Shown here: positions 52,473 to 60,851 of the stretch, one piece after another | Position numbering within the stretch: position 1 is the first letter of the stretch | Layout of the letters: each line of letters starts with the position of its first letter | Assembly: GCF_900167075.1 (NCBI RefSeq) | Contig: NZ_FUWH01000003.1 | Span: 479,833-543,832 of the forward strand | DNA: 64,000 nt | Direction of reading: 5' to 3' | From: Sediminibacterium ginsengisoli | GTDB lineage: Bacteria > Bacteroidota > Bacteroidia > Chitinophagales > Chitinophagaceae | Notes under the pieces: generated by a model | Database searches by the model: none | The model's input: the letters and a program-made list of their open reading frames with translations, nothing else | What the model was told of the DNA's origin: nothing | Program-made: the position numbers and the translations under genes

Positions 52473-53822
52473 TTATTCATTAAGCATTTTATTCATGCTT
52501 GCTCTTAGGTTCGGTGCAGCACGCCCTGATTGTTTGCCTTTCTCCAGCTCAATAGATTGCAACCACTTTTTATACGCCTCCTCCGGCATATCCTGATATC
52601 CGACAGCTTCCAGCCTCTCATAAGCAAGCTGCATTTGTTGTACTGCCTGAAATGCTGCGGGATGTTTCTGCAATTCTGATTCTTTGGGTTTACCTGCGGC
52701 ATAAACCTTTTCTTTAGCTGTCAAGGTTTTGCTATTGGCATCAATGATCAGTGCAGATAGGTTGTCAGGGTTGACCTCCTGAATTTTCCTGCGCACTTCC
52801 TCTGCAAAGCCGTCATAACGGAATTTAGACAGATACCCAAGCATGAGATCAACCAGCATTTGAGAATAAAGCTGGCGGGTGGAAAGCGGCGACAGGAATG
52901 TTTTCTTTTTCAGTGCTACCGAAGTTATAAAACCGGACTGCATCAGCCAGCTACTGGAGACAATATGACCGCTTGTCGCTTCAAAATTTACACGGCGATT
53001 AGCCCTGTCGTTAAACTGAATAAACGAGTGCTGCGGTGCCAGGGCAAGACTTGCCTTAGCATCCAGTTGTTCGGCCAAAATCAGATATACCAGCGGCAAT
53101 GAATGGCACTGGCCTTTTCCAGTCGCCAGTGCTTTTGAAACAAACATCTTCGTATAGTCATGCTCGCCGCGAAAGTCTTCAAAGTCATAGCTGAAATGCC
53201 TGATTGCAGGTGTTTTCACGCTTACTGTCTTTGTCATTGACGAGTTGGCAAACAGCTTTTGAATGGCATAGTTAAGCGCGATATTATCCTTACGGTTTAA
53301 TCCTTCTGATTTCAGGATTGCTGCCACCTGCTTGCAATGATTTTGTACTTCTTGCATATAAGTATCTTGCCTTAGCTGGCCGTTGAAGTATGCATTCTCG
53401 ATTAGATAGACGGCCTTTGTGAGTGAAAAGCTATCCGGGTTCATTTTTAGCAAAGCATTGAATGCGGCATAGTATGATGTGGCCTGTCTGTTCCCACCAT
53501 TGTTTGTTAATTCCTCTATTGCGTTTGAAATGTCCGACCGGGGTGCATTGTTAGACTTCTCGATCATCTGATTAGCCTCCTTAATGAGCATTTCATTTTG
53601 CCTTTGAACGCTCGCCCCTTCAGCCTCATTCAGCATACGGGGTGCGGTAAGACCGATATTGGGTTGGGTAAATGCTGCAGGCTGTGGTGTTGCAGTAGAG
53701 ATAAACTGCTGAAATCCTAATAACGGCTTATCAAATTGACTATAGCCGTATTTCTGCTGCGCTATACAGTAGCCCGCATTCAAAATAAAGCATAGTATTA
53801 GACCCCACCGTTGAAGCATCAA
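52473..53822 (-). CDS. Exported transglutaminase-like protein A
   Basis: A 449-residue protein with signal peptide (ending CIAQ). A Gln/Asn-rich helical N-terminal region (about 60-200) precedes the core GQCHSLPLVYLILAE, LAPQHSFIQF, NFEATSGH, giving Cys239/His265/Glu281. The C-terminus contains MPEEAYKKWLQS. It shares these motifs with the 348-residue protein at 49828, so the two are diverged paralogues on either side of the RHS-HExxH and lipoprotein genes. It is the first gene of the operon after the XRE regulator. Confidence 0.65.
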   Translation of the reverse strand: MMLQRWGLILCFILNAGYCIAQQKYGYSQFDKPLLGFQQFISTATPQPAAFTQPNIGLTAPRMLNEAEGASVQRQNEMLIKEANQMIEKSNNAPRSDISNAIEELTNNGGNRQATSYYAAFNALLKMNPDSFSLTKAVYLIENAYFNGQLRQDTYMQEVQNHCKQVAAILKSEGLNRKDNIALNYAIQKLFANSSMTKTVSVKTPAIRHFSYDFEDFRGEHDYTKMFVSKALATGKGQCHSLPLVYLILAEQLDAKASLALAPQHSFIQFNDRANRRVNFEATSGHIVSSSWLMQSGFITSVALKKKTFLSPLSTRQLYSQMLVDLMLGYLSKFRYDGFAEEVRRKIQEVNPDNLSALIIDANSKTLTAKEKVYAAGKPKESELQKHPAAFQAVQQMQLAYERLEAVGYQDMPEEAYKKWLQSIELEKGKQSGRAAPNLRASMNKMLNE

Positions 53823-53937
53823 TTAGTTGTTTTGGCAAATTCATCGCTCGGGGGGATGACGATACATGAATTTATAATCAAATATAAGAATGGCATGTGA
53901 ATGTAATCGCATGCGAATATTCTTAAAGCATAAAATG

Positions 53938-54150
53938 CTACTCTACGGGTTCCAGTAAATCCATCAGGCCGACCTTCAAAAATTCGGCTATGGCATATAG
54001 ATCGGGGATAGATGGCTGGCTGTAATTCGTACACCATTTTGAGACCGTTTGTTCGCTGACATGCAAATGCTCTGCAAGCTCTTTATTTTTGATTTGCTTT
54101 AACGCCAGCGCAGATTTAATGCGGTTATATATACGTCTCTCACTTCCCAT
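53938..54150 (-). CDS. Small XRE-family helix-turn-helix regulator
   Basis: A 70-residue single-domain DNA-binding protein. The helix-turn-helix is NKELAEHLHVSEQTVSKW, and PSIPDLYAIAEFLKVGLMDLL completes the fold. It lies 115 bp upstream of the transglutaminase-like/RHS operon on the same strand and probably controls it. Confidence 0.88.
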   Translation of the reverse strand: MGSERRIYNRIKSALALKQIKNKELAEHLHVSEQTVSKWCTNYSQPSIPDLYAIAEFLKVGLMDLLEPVE

Positions 54151-54329
54151 TCCGGTAAAAGTAGAAAAGACAATTGAGTGAGTTTCAGCGTGTTACTATC
54201 CAAAAACATTCAATTATTAAATTTAAAAGATAAAAATACCCTATAAAGTTAATTATTTACTTTAAATTTGAACGTTAAAAAATTTCTTCACGGTTGAAGG
54301 AATTTCCCTCCGCTTTCAAAATTTAAACC

Positions 54330-55204
54330 ATGTATATGAACCTTAAAGCAATGATGACAGGCATTTTTGCGAGAGGAGGCCTCAATGGAGACGGAACCCG
54401 TACTTACGCAGGTTTTTTTGATGACGGAAATCTGATCGTTAATAAAGGTGCAATAGGAATCGGAACATCATCACCGTTTGCAACACTGCAGGCTACAGGG
54501 GCAAGTAACCTGGTTCCATTCAAGGGTAATTCAACTAATTATTATGGGGGCGGTAAAAATAATTCCGGAGAGTATGGAGATGCGTATGGAAATGGTGCGT
54601 CCTATGATCCGGGTAATTCAAATACATACGGAGGAAAAACAGGTGCTTATTTTATCGGTGGGAATGGAGGTGCATATGCGGGGGGGGCTGCAGGTATTAT
54701 AGCGATCGGAGGAAATGCAGGCGTATCCGGAACCGATGCCTGGGGCGGATCCGGCATTTATGCAAAGGGGGATTCAATGGCAATGGGACTACGAGATCCT
54801 TTTCAGGGTATTTCGATGCAGGAGACCTGATTGTGAACGCAGGGAAAATCGGGATCGGTACCAATTCCCCGGCAGAAAGATTATCGGTTGAAGGGAATAT
54901 CAATGCAAATGGAAATATTAAAACAAAAAAACTGATCGTTACCCAATCGGGTTGGAGCGATTATGTGTTCGACAAAGATTATGCACTCAGAAGTATTGAC
55001 TCGCTTGAAAAATTTATTCTCGAGAACAAGCACCTGCCGGAAATTCCTTCTGCAAAAGAAGTAGCAGAGAATGGTGTGAATGTGGGTGAAAACCAGGCAT
55101 TGTTGTTGAAAAAAATCGAAGAACTGACCCTGTATATCATAGAAATAAAAAAAGAACTGAATACGATCAGACAGGGAGCAGGAAAGCAACGGAAACGTAA
55201 ATAA
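54330..55204 (+). pseudogene. Glycine-rich surface protein with S74-like C-terminus, frameshifted in a G tract
   Basis: Two adjacent frames (54330-54830, and a second ending at 55204) are one gene broken by a single missing base. The first frame reads GIYAKGDSMAMG and soon stops. Adding one G to the five-G run at 54767-54771 gives GIYAKGGFNGNGTTRSF and joins the second frame (GYFDAGDLIVNAGKIGIGT). This restored text repeats the N-terminal segment GIFARGGLNGDGTRTYAGFFDDGNLIVN, which confirms the reconstruction. The full product would be 291 residues, with a glycine-rich middle and a coiled C-terminus (FILENKHLPEIPSAKEV) typical of Bacteroidota tail-fibre-like surface proteins. A second tract of eight G lies at 54680-54687. 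It may be phase variation, decay or sequencing error. Confidence 0.75.
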
Positions 55205-55214
55205 ATGCTAAGTG

Positions 55215-55250
55215 TAACTTTTGGAAAGTTTCAGAACTTTCCAAAAGTTA
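55215..55250. repeat. Double-palindrome hairpin, copy 4
   Basis: The same arms as copy 1 with loop TCAG and an outer T-A pair, 11 bp after the surface protein stop. Confidence 0.85.
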
Positions 55251-55407
55251 TTGTTTCATAAACGATCCAGCCTAATTCGCTTTGTGCAAGCTCGGAAATC
55301 CCGATTATACCTTCATTCTCGCCGGATAAACGGCGCCATGTATGCTCTTTCGAGTATCTCAAATCGTTTTGAAATGCTATGATCGGATATTGATGTTGTT
55401 AAAATAA

Positions 55408-56181
55408 TTAAAATCCACGGCGCAGCATATCGGCATATTCATTTGGCAGGGGACTGTCTTCAACGGCTTTCGCTGCGGCTTCGATATCATAAGGAAAACG
55501 GATAAACTCTGCCTGAATGCTGCCCGCGTTAAGCGTGGAACTATCCTCGTTGAAAGTCAGTAGCACATAGCAGCCTCTCGGGTCGCCGTCTTTAGGCTTG
55601 CCTACAGAACCGATATTGATGGCATGGCGAAAATGCTTTTGGCCGTCCGCTTCCTCTTCCAAAATGCGGTGATATGGCTTGTGTGTATGACCAAAACACA
55701 TGATATCGGCGTTTGCGTCCCGCATGATGCGTAACATGCTTTTTTCTTCGCGGTCTTCAAACAGATATTCATTGATCTTGCGCGGGCTGCCGTGAACCAG
55801 CAGCAGGTTCAGTTTGTCATTGTTAAGCTGGAATTCAACGCGGATATGCGCAGGCAGTGTTCTTAAATACCGGCGTTCTTCCTGCTTCACAATGGAATTT
55901 GTATAGGAGATGGATATCTTGCCCATATCCTTTTCCGGCTCGCTTTTGTAAGCGCATCCGCAATCATCGCTCATAAGGCCGATGCCTTGATCATAATTGC
56001 CTGCAATGGTCGGAATACCCCTTTTACGAACAGCATTAACAACTTCATTCGGCCAGATATTATAACCCACGAGATCGCCGAGGCAATAAGTGGCATCAAC
56101 ATTGCGCGTGTCCAGGTCTTTGAAAAAAGCTTCCAGTGCCGGAAGGTTTGCGTGAATGTCTGAGAATAATGCGATTTTCAT
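55408..56181 (-). CDS. YfcE-like metallophosphoesterase in the arsenic operon
   Basis: A 257-residue calcineurin-fold phosphoesterase with all metal motifs: SDIHANLPAL, GDLVGYN, GNYDQG, HGSPR, GHTHKPYHR and NIGSVG. It lies 7 bp after acr3 in the ars operon. Similar phosphoesterases occur in other ars clusters; the substrate here is unknown. Confidence 0.88.
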   Translation of the reverse strand: MKIALFSDIHANLPALEAFFKDLDTRNVDATYCLGDLVGYNIWPNEVVNAVRKRGIPTIAGNYDQGIGLMSDDCGCAYKSEPEKDMGKISISYTNSIVKQEERRYLRTLPAHIRVEFQLNNDKLNLLLVHGSPRKINEYLFEDREEKSMLRIMRDANADIMCFGHTHKPYHRILEEEADGQKHFRHAINIGSVGKPKDGDPRGCYVLLTFNEDSSTLNAGSIQAEFIRFPYDIEAAAKAVEDSPLPNEYADMLRRGF

Positions 56182-56188
56182 GTTTCAC

Positions 56189-57259
56189 CTAATTAAGTGT
56201 GTTGTAATATTTTTTTCTGAACCAAAAAGCAAGATTGACGAGAGCGATCAATGCAGGAACTTCCACCAACGGGCCAATGACCCCGGCAAATGCCTGTCCG
56301 CTATTGATGCCGAATACGCCGATGGCAACGGCGATCGCCAGCTCGAAGTTGTTCCCTGTGGCCGTAAAGGCAATCGCTGCATTGCGGGAATAATCAGCAC
56401 CAAGAGACTTGCCTATAAAGAAGCTGACAATAAACATCAGGGTAAAATAGATCACAAGCGGAATGGCAATCCGAACCACGTCCATCGGTATCTGTACGAT
56501 CAGCTGTCCTTTAAGACTGAACATGACAATGATGGTAAAGAGCAGCGCAATCAGCGTTATCGGTGATACGAACGGCACATATTTATTTTCAAGCCAATCA
56601 TTGCCCTTCAGCCTGATCAGCACATAGCGGCTTATTACGCCTGCAGCGAAAGGAATGCCGAGATAAATGCCAACACTTTTTGCGATTTCGCCAATGGTAA
56701 TATTGATTCCAACGCCTTTCAGCCCCATGAGCGGAAGTAATACAGTAATGAACACATAGGCGTAAACGCTGTAAAACAAGACCTGAAATATGCTGTTCAG
56801 AGCAATGAGGCCTGCGGCATACTCGCGGTTACCTTCGGCCAGTTCGTTCCATACAACCACCATTGCGATGCAACGGGCAAGGCCGATCAGGATCAGGCCC
56901 ACCATATATTCCGGATAATTGTGCAGGAATACCACCGCCAGTACGAACATGAGGATCGGACCAATGATCCAGTTAAGAAACAGAGAGGCCGAAAGCACTT
57001 TTACATTCTTGAAGACCTCGCCCATTTTCTCATACCTCACTTTGGCTAAAGGCGGGTACATCATCAGGATCAGGCCGATCGCAAGCGGTAAATTGGTGGT
57101 GCCGCTTGAAAATGAATTGATGAAATCCGAAGAAGATGGAATAAAATACCCGATACCCACCCCCACGGCCATTGCGACGAATATCCACAGGGTCAGGAAA
57201 CGGTCAAGAAACGATAGTTTCTTGCGTTGTATAACAGGAGCACAGTTTGTAACGCTCAT
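56189..57259 (-). CDS. acr3: Arsenite efflux permease, ACR3 family
   Basis: A 356-residue membrane transporter with ten helices that exports arsenite. The family signature around the conserved cysteine is seen in [18 protein letters not shown], along with [17 protein letters not shown]. It lies between arsM and the phosphoesterase, 18 bp from arsM, in one minus-strand operon headed by arsR. Confidence 0.95.
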   Translation of the reverse strand: MSVTNCAPVIQRKKLSFLDRFLTLWIFVAMAVGVGIGYFIPSSSDFINSFSSGTTNLPLAIGLILMMYPPLAKVRYEKMGEVFKNVKVLSASLFLNWIIGPILMFVLAVVFLHNYPEYMVGLILIGLARCIAMVVVWNELAEGNREYAAGLIALNSIFQVLFYSVYAYVFITVLLPLMGLKGVGINITIGEIAKSVGIYLGIPFAAGVISRYVLIRLKGNDWLENKYVPFVSPITLIALLFTIIVMFSLKGQLIVQIPMDVVRIAIPLVIYFTLMFIVSFFIGKSLGADYSRNAAIAFTATGNNFELAIAVAIGVFGINSGQAFAGVIGPLVEVPALIALVNLAFWFRKKYYNTLN

Positions 57260-57277
57260 AAATTGTCCTTGTTTTGG

Positions 57278-58120
57278 TCAGTTGCAGCAACCCGGTTCGC
57301 AGCAGCTTTCTTTCTCACCCTTCTCTGCGTAAACGGTAATGCTGAATATTCCTGTATCGCCATTTTTAAAAGCGGCCAGTTTTTCGTTATCGAGGTATTT
57401 GCTTAAAATATCATCGGGAATGATGATGGCTTTTTCTTTCTGTATGTTGATATTGGTGAAGCTGTTGCTTTTGATCAGTTCGAGGTAAACCTCTTTCTGA
57501 ATGGCACCCGATACGCAGCCCGCATACATTTCAGCGTCCTTGCGCAGTTCATCCGGCAGGTTGCCGACCAGCACGATATCAGAGATGCTGAAATGCCCGC
57601 TGGCTTTAAGCACACGGTACATTTCCTTGAATACCCCGTCTTTATTCGGCACAAGGTTAAGAACGCAGTTGCTTACGATCACGTCGGCGATATTCCCGGC
57701 AACAGGCATGTTTTCAATATCGCCCTGACGGAATTCGACATTATTATAGCCAAGCTTTTCAGCATTTTCGCGAGCAAGGTTTATCATGGCAGGGGTGAAG
57801 TCAATGCCGATGACCTTGCCTGTATCGCCGGCCTCTGCACGGGCCACAAAGCAGTCATTCCCGGCACCGCTGCCGAGATCTATGACAGTATCGCCCTTTT
57901 TGATCTGTGCAAACTGGGTCGGCAGACCGCAACCCAAGCCTAAATCGGCATCTGCGTTATAACCTTTCATGTTGGTGTAATCATCGGTCATGATATTATA
58001 TACTTCGGTCGTGCAGCCGCCCGCGCCGCAGCAGGATGACTGGTTGGTGCCTTTATCCTGTAAGGCGATTTCACTGTATTTCTGTTGTACAAGCTCTTTG
58101 AGTTGCTGATCAGTTTTCAT
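57278..58120 (-). CDS. arsM: Arsenite S-adenosylmethionine methyltransferase
   Basis: A 280-residue methyltransferase that methylates As(III). SAM motif I is VIDLGSGAGNDCF. Arsenic-binding cysteines are in SSCCGAGGC near the N-terminus, in the SNCVLNL and YAGCVSGA segments, and in a C-terminal tail SCCEPGCC. An ArsR-like box lies just upstream (58131-58150), so it may be transcribed from arsR or its own promoter. Confidence 0.95.
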   Translation of the reverse strand: MKTDQQLKELVQQKYSEIALQDKGTNQSSCCGAGGCTTEVYNIMTDDYTNMKGYNADADLGLGCGLPTQFAQIKKGDTVIDLGSGAGNDCFVARAEAGDTGKVIGIDFTPAMINLARENAEKLGYNNVEFRQGDIENMPVAGNIADVIVSNCVLNLVPNKDGVFKEMYRVLKASGHFSISDIVLVGNLPDELRKDAEMYAGCVSGAIQKEVYLELIKSNSFTNINIQKEKAIIIPDDILSKYLDNEKLAAFKNGDTGIFSITVYAEKGEKESCCEPGCCN

Positions 58121-58130
58121 GGCATTTGTT

Positions 58131-58150
58131 TTATTGTAATATTGCGATAA
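58131..58150 (-). promoter_or_regulatory. Second ArsR-like box, between arsR and arsM
   Basis: Contains GTAATATTGCGATAA, the same 15-mer found (on the other strand) in the box directly before arsR. The flanks TTATTG and CGATAA make an imperfect dyad. Confidence 0.55.
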
Positions 58151-58165
58151 TAAAGATAAAAATTT

Positions 58166-58495
58166 TTAACAGCAGGTTTTGCGTCCTGCATATGAACCGA
58201 AGAAGGCGGTCAGTTCTGCGTTGAACTGTGCCCATACCTTATCATCAATGCAGTAACATACACTCGTTCCTTCAATTGTTCCCTGGATAATACCTACGTT
58301 TTTCAATTCTTTCAGGTGTTGGGAGATTGTTGCCTGTGCCAGCCCTAATTCATTTACCAGATCTCCGCAAATACAGGCTTCTGCCTTGATAATATGCTGC
58401 AGTATGGCAATACGGGCGGGATGCCCAAGGGCTTTAAGCATTTTTGCCAGCTTGTTTTGACGGATTGAAAATATTTCAGATTTGGTAGTACCCAT
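58166..58495 (-). CDS. arsR: ArsR, arsenic-responsive repressor
   Basis: A 109-residue winged-helix repressor of the ars operon. Likely As(III) thiols are in the EACICGDLV segment of the DNA-binding helix, SVCYC and the terminal CC. The recognition helix is AQATISQHLKELKNVGII. It is first in the operon arsR-arsM-acr3-phosphoesterase. A 24-bp near-perfect palindrome abuts its start codon, indicating autorepression. Confidence 0.95.
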   Translation of the reverse strand: MGTTKSEIFSIRQNKLAKMLKALGHPARIAILQHIIKAEACICGDLVNELGLAQATISQHLKELKNVGIIQGTIEGTSVCYCIDDKVWAQFNAELTAFFGSYAGRKTCC

Positions 58496-58519
58496 ATTTA
58501 TCGCAATATTACGATAAAT
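58496..58519 (-). promoter_or_regulatory. ArsR operator over the arsR promoter
   Basis: A 24-bp palindrome with arms ATTTATCG and CGATAAAT around CAATATTA (one mismatch). Its centre reads TAATATTG on the minus strand, close to the -7 consensus. Confidence 0.75.
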
Positions 58520-58544
58520 AAATATTCCTGAAAATTTTTTTTAT

Positions 58545-58578
58545 AACTTTTGGAAAGTTCTGAAACTTTCCAAAAGTT
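58545..58578. repeat. Double-palindrome hairpin, copy 5
   Basis: The same 15-base arms; the loop is CTGA on the plus strand, TCAG in the sense of the gene it follows (58625-58834). It lies 46 bp past that gene's stop and before arsR. Confidence 0.85.
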
Positions 58579-58624
58579 TAATGTGGAATATTTAGTTCAA
58601 CCGCGGTTGAATTTCAGCCACACT

Positions 58625-58834
58625 TTAATCCTCCTTTTTACCTGCATCTTTCAGATCTTCCATTCTCAGCGCCTCATTATTCCAGCCGCGCTCGTTATCA
58701 TAATCTGAACCACGTGTTTTTTCTGTACCCTGCTGCTGTTTGCCGAGGCTGGTTTGCCCCTGCCCGAAATTGGAACCGCCCTGTGTGGTTGAATGTGCAG
58801 GAATATCTTTTTTGGCGTCTTTTTCTTTTTTCAT
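58625..58834 (-). CDS. Small hydrophilic protein of unknown function
   Basis: A 69-residue highly charged Gly/Gln-rich protein (MKKEKDAKKDIPAHSTTQGG, then NFGQGQTSLGKQQQGTEKT), probably disordered. No signal peptide and no recognised family; similar small stress-associated proteins are common in Bacteroidota. It lies between hairpin copies 5 and 6. Confidence 0.55.
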   Translation of the reverse strand: MKKEKDAKKDIPAHSTTQGGSNFGQGQTSLGKQQQGTEKTRGSDYDNERGWNNEALRMEDLKDAGKKED

Positions 58835-58872
58835 GGCTTTTTCTTCTCCCTGCGCAATTTGCGTACCAGCGC

Positions 58873-58906
58873 AACTTTTGGAAAGTTCAGGAACTTTCCA
58901 AAAGTT
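58873..58906. repeat. Double-palindrome hairpin, copy 6
   Basis: The same arms with loop CAGG on the plus strand. It overlaps the stop codon (58905-58907) of the minus-strand lipoprotein gene, as copy 3 does for fic. Confidence 0.85.
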
Positions 58907-59723
58907 AATACCTCAGCTCTATCTCATAGCCTTTAGTAATATATTTTACTTTATCCAGCCTTTTCCCTGAAACTTGATATTGTATCGTATTGGTGCTGGC
59001 AGAATGAAAAACGCCGTTAATATACTGGGTACGGGTGATCTTTTCCGGCAGTCTGCTAAGCGAACGCAACAAGGGAAGATTGTATATTTCATAATCCGGA
59101 ACAACGAGATGAAGCCGGTCTGCGAACAACCAGGGTTGTACAACAAAGCCGGTGTTTCCCCACTCCAGTTCTACAATGCCTACATGCTTCCCATCCGGGC
59201 TTGCTGATGTGATCTTAAAGGGCAAGCCCTGGTTATTGTACTCGTACGTTGCAGTATTGATCAGCTTTTTGGAGAATTCGTCGAACGAGTAATAAGACAT
59301 CGTTTTCAGCTTTTTATCCAGAGAATAGCTGAACTCAAGTTTTACTCCATAATAATCCAGAACGATGGAGGTTTCCGTAATGCTTTCTATAAGTCCATCC
59401 TGCCTGTACCCGATTGAATCCTGTATCGCGCCTGACTTATAGACCAGGGATAAATACCCGTTCCTGAAAATAAATTCGCGTTCAGCTCCGGCACCCGACG
59501 TAGAACGGCCATCTGTTTTATGCAGACTGCTGTCGGGATTGTACTGATAAAATTCATAAGAAGTATTACCCCAATATGCCGACCGGAGCAGGTCGCCTTC
59601 GTGTTTTGTATCATAACCGGCGCCGGGTATTACGGGCGGAGGCGTTGTTTCAGTTTTCTGGCAGGCACAAAAAGCACCGATAAAAAAAGCCGCTAACGTT
59701 AAAATTTTCCTGGAAGAAAGCAT
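58905..59723 (-). CDS. Predicted lipoprotein with YD-repeat-like beta structure, unknown function
   Basis: A 272-residue protein from Met at 59723 (MLSSRKILTLAAFFIGAFCAC), a lipoprotein signal with cysteines at 19 and 21; an upstream start at 59819 would bury it. The body shows repeated short strands such as YEFYQYNPDSSLHKTDG and TATYEYNNQGLPFKIT, resembling DUF4595/YD-like repeats of Bacteroidota lipoproteins. Function is unknown. Confidence 0.65.
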   Translation of the reverse strand: MLSSRKILTLAAFFIGAFCACQKTETTPPPVIPGAGYDTKHEGDLLRSAYWGNTSYEFYQYNPDSSLHKTDGRSTSGAGAEREFIFRNGYLSLVYKSGAIQDSIGYRQDGLIESITETSIVLDYYGVKLEFSYSLDKKLKTMSYYSFDEFSKKLINTATYEYNNQGLPFKITSASPDGKHVGIVELEWGNTGFVVQPWLFADRLHLVVPDYEIYNLPLLRSLSRLPEKITRTQYINGVFHSASTNTIQYQVSGKRLDKVKYITKGYEIELRY

Positions 59724-59831
59724 GCCCAAACCTATTCTGATAATCGTTCCTTCCCAATCGCATATTAATGTGATTGGGATAGGCGGTAAAAGTTTTTGGT
59801 ATACGATATTTATTTTCAAACAAAAAACAAA

Positions 59832-60557
59832 ATGAAACGACTGGCCCCGTTATTCTTCCTGCTTGCACCATTGATGATCCATGCTCAGAGCGGAATTCTG
59901 AAAAAGATGCACGACACCTATGCGGGCAAATGGCATAAAACGTTTTCATTTCAACAGGAGACAAAATTTTACAGGAACGACAGCCTTGTGCGTACCGAAA
60001 CCTGGAACGAGTTCCTGCGTTTTCCGTATGAACTGCGGATCGACATGGGCGACCGGGAGAAAGGTGCGGGCGTGATCTATAAAAAAGATTCTACCTATCG
60101 CTTCCAGGGTGGAAAGATCAGGTCTGTGGGCACAGATCATAATCCTTTTCTTTTCCTGATCGGAGGTATGTATATGATGCCATACGATTCAATTCCCGCT
60201 TACCTGAAAAGACAGGGTTATGATATGGAAAAAAGCCACCAGGCCGTCTGGAAAGGCAGACCGGTAACCGTAGTAGGTGCACTTGCCGGAGATACGCTCT
60301 CCAACCAGCTCTGGATAGACAACCAGGATCTTTACCTTGTGCGGATGATCGAAAAACTTCCTCAATCGCAGCTCGATGTACATATGACGGAACAGGTGAA
60401 AATAGGAAAAGGCTGGACAGAAACTTTTGTGCTGATCTATACCAACGGAAAACTGCGCCAGACGGAAAAATACCACCGGCTGTCAGCTGATGTGGCATTG
60501 CCGGATGCCGTATTCGATCCTGCTATGTATATCGAATCATATAAATACCCGTTATAA
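59832..60557 (+). CDS. LolA-like exported protein
   Basis: A 241-residue protein from ATG 59832 with signal peptide MKRLAPLFFLLAPLMIHAQ. The pattern of strands (FSFQQETKFYRNDSLVRTETW, ELRIDMGDREKGAGVIYKKD, QLWIDNQDLYLVRMIE) resembles the LolA/LppX half-barrel that binds lipid or lipoprotein. It may carry a hydrophobic ligand in the periplasm. The assignment is by fold pattern and is tentative. It is divergent from the lipoprotein gene at 58905. Confidence 0.55.
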   Translation: MKRLAPLFFLLAPLMIHAQSGILKKMHDTYAGKWHKTFSFQQETKFYRNDSLVRTETWNEFLRFPYELRIDMGDREKGAGVIYKKDSTYRFQGGKIRSVGTDHNPFLFLIGGMYMMPYDSIPAYLKRQGYDMEKSHQAVWKGRPVTVVGALAGDTLSNQLWIDNQDLYLVRMIEKLPQSQLDVHMTEQVKIGKGWTETFVLIYTNGKLRQTEKYHRLSADVALPDAVFDPAMYIESYKYPL

Positions 60558-60851
60558 TCATCACTAACCCCCGTACTTTTACGGTAAGCTTTCCCATGTA
60601 AACACACGTAGTTTTACGGGACTATTCCTGGCTTGAAAAAATAAATTGCTGATTTACAGGCCGCTATCTTTTGCGGTCGGAAACGACCATTGCGGAAACC
60701 ACGTATGTGTTTCTTTTCTCCCATTTTTTTAATATATTTATTAAGCTGTAAAGCAATTAAACTAAACCTGCGGCAAACGCTTATCCGGCTTCTCCCCCCA
60801 GCCGGAAAGCAACAGACCGAACCTTGTTTTAATTAAAATAACGGTAAACGA
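60558..60851 (+). promoter_or_regulatory. Upstream region of the REC-PAS kinase with paired dyads
   Basis: Two near-identical sites are seen: CGTACTTTTACGG (60572-60584, within CCGTA-N4-TACGG) and CGTAGTTTTACGG (60607-60619, CGTA-N4-TACG), 35 bp apart. They are probable binding sites for the NarL-type regulator encoded downstream. The rest is AT-rich with no ORF. Confidence 0.55.
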
